Part shown: piece after piece, positions 34,395-41,133 of the stretch | How positions within the stretch are numbered: the stretch's first letter is position 1 | Layout: each line of letters begins with the position of its first letter | Assembly (NCBI GenBank): GCA_015146655.1 | Contig: VKHL01000210.1 | Location: 1-41,133 of the forward strand | DNA: 41,133 nt | Source: Ochromonas danica | Taxonomy: Eukaryota > Sar > Chrysophyceae > Chromulinales > Chromulinaceae | Reading direction: 5' to 3' | Translations under genes and position numbers: made by a program | The notes under the pieces: generated by a model | What the model was told of the DNA's origin: nothing | Seen by the model: the letters and a program-made list of their open reading frames with translations, nothing else | The model's database searches: none

Positions 34395-37300
34395 CTACAT
34401 GATGGAGGAGGACAAGGAGGAGGAAGGTAACGCCAAGGAGATCAAGCGACTATCCACTGTCTCGCGAAGCTTGACTAAAGCCACCTTCGATATCGACAAG
34501 CTAGCCACATTCGAAGAAGAAGTAGAAGTAGAAGAAGAGGTAGCGTAGACTATGTCCACACTATTGAGCATTATGCTTCCCCCGCCTGCTTCTCCCTCTT
34601 CTTGCATTTGACTATACCCCACACTCCATCGCTCACCATGACCAGGTAGAGGAGCAGGTGATAGCCAGCCTTGTGTGGCAGGATGGTTGATGTCGTAGTC
34701 CATTGGCAAGATCAGACCCAACACATTGTAAAACCTCTGCAGGCGAAGACTCAGGATGAGGTCTTCAAGAAACCTGCGCGGTCCGTGGAAGACATAACGC
34801 TCGAACAGGTCGTCTCCGATCAGAATGCAGTCAGCACTCGTCACAATCGAGGAGGGAGGGAAGCCTTGTGGGGGAAGTCGATGATAGCGAACATCCCAAA
34901 AACATTCTTTGCCTCTCTTCTGGAACCTCCTCTCTCCTCTCGACAGATTCTCCTCCCCTCCTCCTGATAATGTCAGAATCACCATCTTACGAGCAGCTTG
35001 AGACCATCTAGGTTCTAATCGAAAGCGATCCAGAGGGTCCAGAAGGGGAGGGTACAGCCAAGACGAGGAATACAGGCGATGGTACTGTGCATGAGGTCGA
35101 TCCACCAAATCAATGCGTTGCCTTGCCAGGCATCGTCCTTCACCAAGCAGATTCTCATGCATGTCGCACGATTGATAAGGGAGGAGGATCTGCTGGCAGC
35201 CACTGTACCGACTGCCCCCTCCTGATCCTCCGTCTTCATCATCTAACCCCTGCATCAGATGCGTGAACGGAGTGGTGGAAGACGAGGTGGTCGTTGCCGT
35301 CAACGAGCTGCCTAACAAGTCTTCTTGAGACAGGAAAGGCTCATACAATGCTTGCATGAAGGTTAGTGAGGCATTGGCAGCGAAAGAGCTTGACGATCCA
35401 TTTCTCTCGAAGTCGATCCCTTGCAATGCAGTGTCATACACTGACAGAAGCATCAGTTCCAGTCTGTCGGGATGGTTCTTGGGCTGCATGGACGAGGGAA
35501 GAGGAGTGAGGGAGATCAACACCTCGTACCTCACCTCGCCTAACTCTCCCACCGCTCCTCCATTCTCTCCACGACCACCTCTCTGAAACCTCTTGCGCCT
35601 CCTCAATCCTCTGCCTGAACCTGCGTTCGTGGCAGAGGTGGAAGAAGAAGGATGGCTGCGAATGCGGTTGACGGCATAGCGGCAAGCATTTGACAGCAAT
35701 GCCTCCACTAACGCTTCATCACACTTCACGATCATTAAACTGGGGTGAATGCTCAGATAGAAGTGGATCATGGGTTCGGTGCGGGAATGATGGTGGGGAT
35801 AAGAAGCAGAGGAGTAGGGAGGCTCCAAGAAGAGAGCAGCTACATGTCCTAGCAACGGTTGCATGAAGTGCACCTGAAGCTTCTCACTCCATCGCCACTC
35901 CCTTCTCCCTCGACCGCCACCACTCTCTGCACTACTCCCTCCACTCGAAATACTTCGACTGCTACCACCAAACCCTCCCCACACATCGCGTCCCACCTGC
36001 TCTCTACCGTTTCGGCTGCCGCCACCTTTACTGCGGCTACCATTATTGCGAATGCCTTCGCTCGCCGAGGACTGCAAGTACAGGCTGATCTGCATAGCAT
36101 ACAACAGTTCCTTCGAGATGGTGATATTGAAGCAGAACTTCTCCATCTTCTCCACCAACGCTTGTCCCGCTGCCACCTTCTTCTCGTGAGGGTATGGATA
36201 GCTCCAAGACCTTCTCCCCTCTCTCTTCTCTGACTCGATGGTCTCCTTGGTTGTTGCTGACAATAACGCCTCTTGGATCGCTGTCAAAGAAGTCAAGGGA
36301 GCCAAACAGTCTTTCCATCCAATAGTGATTGCTCTCTCCAAAAAGTCCTTCGACAAAATGTACTCCCTCAGCTCAAGGAATTCCTTTCTTCTTAGACGCT
36401 CTGAATAGACTGCTATACCAATCACAAAGGCTGCTCCAATCAGGCAACACAATGAGATGAATCTTATAATCGGCCTAGGAAAGACTTGCTTCAAGATGCG
36501 TTGTAGAATTGTAAACACAAAAAGCATCTGACCAACACAAACCACCACGTTATATGGCCAAAATACGAGGTCAGCATAATACCTCGATAAGGTTATGCAA
36601 GCTGCCACAGCAAAGAGCATTTGTTTGCCTTCAGTAAAGATGAAGTTTTGATCGAGGAATGACTGCTTATCTTCTTGGTTGATATGATAATGTCTTATAG
36701 ATATACCATGTCCATCGGGATTGCGCTGAGCAAAAAAGATCAAAAGCTGAATCCAGATTGCAATAACAAAGTAAATAGCTATCACACGAATAACAACCAA
36801 GAAGCCCCTCCCCCATCTGGTCATCTCTTTCATGGGGAGTCGTCGAATCAACACTAACAACCACAACGGCGTCGAACCGAAAAGAGCAGCAAAACGCGTC
36901 GTATGATAAACAAAATACAAAGTCAAGGTTGTGGTAAAGCCTACGGTGACCATTGCTTCAATGTAGCTTGTATGATGGAGCAAGGAAGAGGAAGGGTTTA
37001 AATACCTCCATCGAGCATAATTCAATAAACTTGGACTTGGTATTATAGGCAAGATCGCCCAACGAGGTTGGTACTTATCCCACAGACTATGAATCAAAAC
37101 CATACCGTGAAGATGTTGGTGACTGTCTTTAACGCCTATCCTATCAACACCTCCGATCGAGTCATAGGTGATCCCACTCTCATCCTCTTTATCGTTCGAA
37201 TACTGTCCTGAAGAAGACGAAGAAGACTCTTCTTGTCGCATCTTCTCCAATGCTCGACTACTGTAGAAGATTGTTCTTCGAGCATTTGTTGCAACAGAGT

Positions 37301-39773
37301 CTGCAACCTTCGCATTCAAGAATTGGATCAACTTGCTGCGCTCTGTCACCGAGAGGGATGAGATGGACAGCACATAGTCATAGATGGATAAAGGGTCGCT
37401 ATCATCCAGATAGGCAAGTCGATCAGATAGCAAGACAATGATCCCCACATAACCTTTCTTGCGTAGTTCCACACATGCAGAAATGGACGTCACCATTACT
37501 ATTGAATGCATTTGCATATCGGCCATGTTTAGCTGAGAAAAGACAGGAACAGGGAGCATGGTGGAGGTGACAGCCGAAGAGGCACTCGAAGAAGTCGATG
37601 ACATGGCATCAGAAAGAGGAGACAGCATGGACAGCACATGTTGACTCGTGAGATTCGAAAGAACCGTCTCACGAGAGTAAATACAAAGCTCATCCACTAC
37701 ATTAGGATGAAGGCAGTCACGCGATGGCGTTCGATGCAACGCTGCCCCTCTTTCACTGCCCACCCCCACCTCTTCTCCATTAACACCTCCTCCAGCTTCT
37801 CCACCGCTACCAGTCGTATCCCTTCGGTTTGCGTCACCACCAATATTCGTAGAAGGGTCTGACACTGAGCATGGAAACGTAAAGTGCATCGTCCCTGTCT
37901 CTTCCTGGTGTTCGAAGCTGCCGCCACAAGATCGTGTGATCATGCGACAGAACATTAAGGAGGTCTGGTAGTGATATAGAAGATCGCTGTGGGACAGCAA
38001 TCGCAAGTGCTGGTCCATTCGCCGACGATCCTCCAGATATTCTCGCTCCTCCTCTCTCAACAAAGTGGAGGAAGAAGAAGATGGACGAGCAGGAAAGCTT
38101 CTCCTCTCACGGCCACTGCCTCCTCCCCCCACCCCTTCTCTTGCTCCTCTTCCAGACACTACGGGCTCATCCACGGGGTCCAGCGTGTACGAAGGAGCTG
38201 GAGGAGGTAAGACAGGATGAACTATCCCCTGCAACGTCAACCGCTCCTTTACTCTCCGAAGAGACAAAGATAACGTGATCTTGTGGTCTATTTCTTCCTT
38301 CCTCTTCGTCGATCGATAGTGAATCTCACGAATCAACGCAGCATTCAGACAGTAGAAAAAGAAGATCGAGAGACAGGCCTGGTTACCAAAGATTCTACCC
38401 GATGCTGGTAGAGCGGCTACATCGAAGAAATCATTCAGTATCCTTCGGGTTGCTCGGGGGGTACGTGTACTTCCAGACGAAGCACCTGTGGTTGTGGCGT
38501 TCGTGCCAGCACCTGAACCTGCGGCAGAACTCATGCTCATGAAGGCATTGTTCCCTCCCAATGTATGCGACAACGTCATCAAAACATGATCCAACATCGT
38601 CGAGAAATGCAACACATCTTCTTCATGATACTGAAACCTCCCTTCATGCATCTTCATGATGAATAGCAGGTGATCTACAATGGTCGTGATCGTGTTCATC
38701 TTGCCTTCCATGAGACTCGACAAGGCGGGGAGTCGACTATCCTCCTCTTCTCCCCCTGATTCTCCTCCTGCTTTAGTTCCCGCTTCTTTCTCTGACAGCT
38801 TTATCGACAACAACACTTGTCGTGCTTCTTCCAGAATCTGCTTCCCATGCTGCACGGGTAGTTTCAAATCCTTGCATAAAATGTGAATCAACTCGTGCTT
38901 TTGTTGGGACGTCTTCTGCAGTGCCAACAGATGCTGATAAGAAGAGTAAAAGGTCATCTCGAAGCAGAAGGCAGGGATGAGTATCGTCGTGAGGTAAAAG
39001 ACAACAATCGCAAGTGAATATCCGCCTAACAGTGACGAGTTCTCCTCGTGCAATCCCAACCGAGCATAGCATGTCATATACCGGATCACCTGGCTAATGC
39101 ATTCCACATTCGCTAGTCGAAAGATGTGGGATCGATGGAAAGGCATCAGAGAGAGGAACAACACTTGCAAGGCTTCCAATACAATGCCCACTATCACCAT
39201 GCGGAAAGAACGGTCTGATGGGTCTAGGATATAGACATCCATGCAGCCATCCCCGTCATCATCTGGATATAAGGGCGTGAAGACATAGAGCAAGGTTTGC
39301 AAGAGGATATAGAATCTTGTGGCAGCGATAGCAAAGCCCACCATATTCAAGACATCAAGAATATTGTAGCCTATCCAAGTGATCTTATCCATGGTAAATA
39401 ACAATAGATAAAAGAACAGACAGAGTAAATTCAAAACAACCCAGACTGAGAAATGTGCTCTCCAGGGTGGCACGGAGTCTCTGCTGATGACAGACACCTC
39501 CCCTTCCACGATACGAGAGATACGAACATATATAGCAATTAACTCCAAGAGGTTAAAAACTACAGCAAAGATAGAGACTGGCATAGTACGATAAATAAAA
39601 TAAAAACGGAATTGTCTATCTTCTGGACGAGAGTTTTCTCGACCAGGGAAATAATCGAGAAAAGTCTTGACAAGATGCTTTAGACTACGATCTTCTATCT
39701 TACTTTCTTCAATCTTGACATATTCCGACCAAAAGATATTATCTTCATTGTAAGATGTCCAAGATATCGGCAT
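34395..39773 (-). CDS. Tandem degenerate hybrid-histidine-kinase-like membrane protein
   Basis: Single-exon frame of 1792 residues starting at the first ATG after an in-frame TGA. Two units of the same order can be seen. Unit 1: membrane helices about 60-275; H-box-like CKDLKLPVQ (300-308); N-box-like CLNAALIRE (N477); GG...GTMHFTFP (617-634); receiver-like segment about 690-845. Unit 2: membrane helices about 937-1125; H-box-like WKDCLAPLTSL (1153-1163); N-box-like LLSNACRYA (N1362); VYDTALQGID (1445-1454) where DxGxGI is expected; LYEPF; degenerate G-box LGEGRCLARQRIDLVD (1543-1558); receiver-like end about 1595-1695. These match histidine kinase landmarks (H, N, G1, F, G2), but the phospho-His is Lys in both units and the glycine boxes are damaged. 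It is therefore probably a catalytically dead sensor or scaffold (inference). Gly/Ser-rich insertions split the ATPase-like regions. Confidence 0.75.
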   Translation of the reverse strand: MPISWTSYNEDNIFWSEYVKIEESKIEDRSLKHLVKTFLDYFPGRENSRPEDRQFRFYFIYRTMPVSIFAVVFNLLELIAIYVRISRIVEGEVSVISRDSVPPWRAHFSVWVVLNLLCLFFYLLLFTMDKITWIGYNILDVLNMVGFAIAATRFYILLQTLLYVFTPLYPDDDGDGCMDVYILDPSDRSFRMVIVGIVLEALQVLFLSLMPFHRSHIFRLANVECISQVIRYMTCYARLGLHEENSSLLGGYSLAIVVFYLTTILIPAFCFEMTFYSSYQHLLALQKTSQQKHELIHILCKDLKLPVQHGKQILEEARQVLLSIKLSEKEAGTKAGGESGGEEEDSRLPALSSLMEGKMNTITTIVDHLLFIMKMHEGRFQYHEEDVLHFSTMLDHVLMTLSHTLGGNNAFMSMSSAAGSGAGTNATTTGASSGSTRTPRATRRILNDFFDVAALPASGRIFGNQACLSIFFFYCLNAALIREIHYRSTKRKEEIDHKITLSLSLRRVKERLTLQGIVHPVLPPPAPSYTLDPVDEPVVSGRGAREGVGGGGSGRERRSFPARPSSSSSTLLREEEREYLEDRRRMDQHLRLLSHSDLLYHYQTSLMFCRMITRSCGGSFEHQEETGTMHFTFPCSVSDPSTNIGGDANRRDTTGSGGEAGGGVNGEEVGVGSERGAALHRTPSRDCLHPNVVDELCIYSRETVLSNLTSQHVLSMLSPLSDAMSSTSSSASSAVTSTMLPVPVFSQLNMADMQMHSIVMVTSISACVELRKKGYVGIIVLLSDRLAYLDDSDPLSIYDYVLSISSLSVTERSKLIQFLNAKVADSVATNARRTIFYSSRALEKMRQEESSSSSSGQYSNDKEDESGITYDSIGGVDRIGVKDSHQHLHGMVLIHSLWDKYQPRWAILPIIPSPSLLNYARWRYLNPSSSLLHHTSYIEAMVTVGFTTTLTLYFVYHTTRFAALFGSTPLWLLVLIRRLPMKEMTRWGRGFLVVIRVIAIYFVIAIWIQLLIFFAQRNPDGHGISIRHYHINQEDKQSFLDQNFIFTEGKQMLFAVAACITLSRYYADLVFWPYNVVVCVGQMLFVFTILQRILKQVFPRPIIRFISLCCLIGAAFVIGIAVYSERLRRKEFLELREYILSKDFLERAITIGWKDCLAPLTSLTAIQEALLSATTKETIESEKREGRRSWSYPYPHEKKVAAGQALVEKMEKFCFNITISKELLYAMQISLYLQSSASEGIRNNGSRSKGGGSRNGREQVGRDVWGGFGGSSRSISSGGSSAESGGGRGRREWRWSEKLQVHFMQPLLGHVAALFLEPPYSSASYPHHHSRTEPMIHFYLSIHPSLMIVKCDEALVEALLSNACRYAVNRIRSHPSSSTSATNAGSGRGLRRRKRFQRGGRGENGGAVGELGEVRYEVLISLTPLPSSMQPKNHPDRLELMLLSVYDTALQGIDFERNGSSSSFAANASLTFMQALYEPFLSQEDLLGSSLTATTTSSSTTPFTHLMQGLDDEDGGSGGGSRYSGCQQILLPYQSCDMHENLLGEGRCLARQRIDLVDRPHAQYHRLYSSSWLYPPLLDPLDRFRLEPRWSQAARKMVILTLSGGGEENLSRGERRFQKRGKECFWDVRYHRLPPQGFPPSSIVTSADCILIGDDLFERYVFHGPRRFLEDLILSLRLQRFYNVLGLILPMDYDINHPATQGWLSPAPLPGHGERWSVGYSQMQEEGEAGGGSIMLNSVDIVYATSSSTSTSSSNVASLSISKVALVKLRETVDSRLISLALPSSSLSSSIM

Positions 39774-40216
39774 TCTATATCAATACCTCCATCAAGAAAT
39801 GAGGCAAAACCTGAAGAAAAACAATGATTCCATGGAATCCATGGTACTGCCCAACACACTGATTCGGAATTGTCCCACAAGCATGTCCTCGGGTTAGATC
39901 CTCCTCCCTTATCAATCGCGAAATGAGGCATGACTAACGCAGGCAAACCAGCAGACCACACTATTTCTACACGAGTGGCCTTGAACTCAGGATAAAATTC
40001 CATGTTGAGAAGCTTGGGCCATGGACTACTTTAGGTCTAACCCATCAGGTGAGTCTCAAAGCACAGACTAGTCAATGTTCTTTATTGACGCTGATAAACA
40101 ATTAAATAGTGACATTGTTGGTCACATCAATAGCCACAGTCACACGATAAGTGTGCAACAAAACTCCACAAAAAGTCTGCAGTTTTAGAGTCTGGTTTTT
40201 CCCAGTGCTACTACTA
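39774..40216. other. 5' region of the histidine-kinase-like gene
   Basis: A minus-strand ATG frame (40003 to 39695, 102 codons, starting MEFYPEFKATRVEIV) covers the upstream region and overlaps the first 79 nt of the kinase-like frame in another frame. It has no recognisable domain and could be an upstream ORF, an unrelated small gene or chance. No clear core promoter is visible. Confidence 0.4.
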
Positions 40217-40653
40217 CACGGTTGTTTAGCCCACACTCACGGGTGGAAGTGGTCCTGTACAACTTTTTTCGTTTTTCGGAGTTTCGGACGCGTTTCTGTA
40301 AAGTTAAAGGGGGTATAAAGCGCGTTTCTGACCTTGTCTGCATACAGGACTACTAAACAACCGTGAACAGGTTTCAGCATATATCTTCATCAAATGAAAT
40401 CCATTTATCGCCAAAAACGCTTTAAAGTGTGTAAAACTTCAAATGGAATAACATCCTGTCAAAAAAAATCCAGATCTAAGCATCTCAATGACTACAAGGC
40501 GAAGAAACACTTCGTATTTAATCTATGTGGAGGACACGGTCAGAAACGAGCTTTTGTCAACTTAATACCCGTTTAACATTACAGAAACGCGTCCGAAACT
40601 CCGAAAAACGAAAAAAGTTGTACAGGACCACTTCCAGTGGCTAAACAACCGTG
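40217..40653. mobile_element. Non-autonomous DNA transposon (MITE) with ~116-bp terminal inverted repeats
   Basis: 437-bp element. The left arm 40217-40333 and right arm 40538-40653 are inverted copies over their whole length, with a 10-15-bp size difference near the outer end and some divergence at the inner end. Termini read CACGGTTGTTTAG. Flanks carry an identical 8-bp TACTACTA at 40209-40216 and 40654-40661. An 8-bp duplication would suit a hAT-type element, although the flank is low complexity, so this is weak. No transposase is encoded. A third copy of the terminus lies inside at 40353-40365. Confidence 0.82.
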
Positions 40654-41133
40654 TACTACTACTAGTAGTAGCAGCATCATTATTTGTTGTTGGTCCAGCA
40701 GGAGTTCTCCAAGTACGGTTGGCTTCTTGTTGGTCAAGATATCACCAGCAGGATTCTTGTTGATCCCGGCCGCACACCAACAATCATCATTAATACTGAA
40801 TGTCCGTGAAAGTCAGGAAGAAGCGACCCTCCTGCAGTTATTCCTCTACGCCGCCTTTGTGTGAATGACTAAAATGCTGAATGTTATTCGCTAATCGAAA
40901 TGCCTATTCCTGCTTCACAAGAAGGAACAAGAATGCCCACCAGGAGCGATAATACCACAGACTTCTGGTCCTGATGAGAATCGGAATCGTGCAGATGGAA
41001 AATAGTAGGCGTGGCTCGTATGCACATCGTCAGAACAGAAGGCTGGAGTGCGTGTCTTGAAATTCTCGAACAAAGCGGATGGTGGTGAAGCCATTCTTCA
41101 GAAGGAATTAAAAGCTTGGAATGTTGGGAATAA
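40654..41133. other. Right-edge sequence with no identified gene
   Basis: About 480 bp to the window end. It begins with the ACT/AGT triplet flank of the MITE. No domain-bearing frame, RNA gene or repeat of note is seen; a gene could continue beyond the edge. Confidence 0.5.

Overview
This is a eukaryotic nuclear window. It has long genes with canonical GT-AG spliceosomal introns, dense microsatellites, and low-complexity Ser/Pro, Gly, Asn and Ser coding runs. The NHL + PSSQPS-linker + REJ + membrane giant and the hybrid-histidine-kinase-like membrane protein both fit a stramenopile-type protist, probably an ochrophyte. That placement is an inference from protein style, not from a marker gene. 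All splice models were built by eye from reading frame, splice dinucleotides and domain continuity.

Layout. 1-439: a (GT)n tract and the 5' region of gene 1. 440-13642 (+): a giant polycystin-1/REJ-like receptor, about 4400 residues, with two NHL-propeller blocks, a huge Ser/Pro stalk, REJ-type ectodomain, EGF-like and GPS-like modules, a multi-pass membrane region and an acidic tail. 13643-15219: intergenic. 15220-16686 (-): a Myb/SANT-like putative DNA-binding protein, divergent from 17384-20324 (+), a four-exon RBR E3 ubiquitin ligase with C-terminal membrane helices. Their shared 700-bp upstream region carries a 30-bp minisatellite. 20325-22528: convergent intergenic DNA packed with short self-complementary TAGT/ACTA words. 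22529-27480 (-): a two-exon coiled-coil/low-complexity scaffold protein whose upstream start is unresolved. 28175-33398 (-): a three-exon gene joining a class-3 lipase-like domain, a long unrecognised middle and a C-terminal membrane plus J-domain-like region. 34395-39773 (-): a membrane protein built as two tandem degenerate hybrid-histidine-kinase units. 40217-40653: a non-autonomous inverted-repeat transposable element (MITE).

There is no operon-like logic. The genes look like independent eukaryotic loci, with membrane/sensory proteins at both ends and a ubiquitin ligase and scaffold protein in the middle. The most unusual items are the tandem pseudo-histidine-kinase in which both H-boxes have Lys where the phosphoacceptor His should be, the lipase/J-like fusion, a frame-preserving 75-nt intron that would add or remove a membrane helix in the giant receptor, and long sense-strand (GT)n tracts inside introns.
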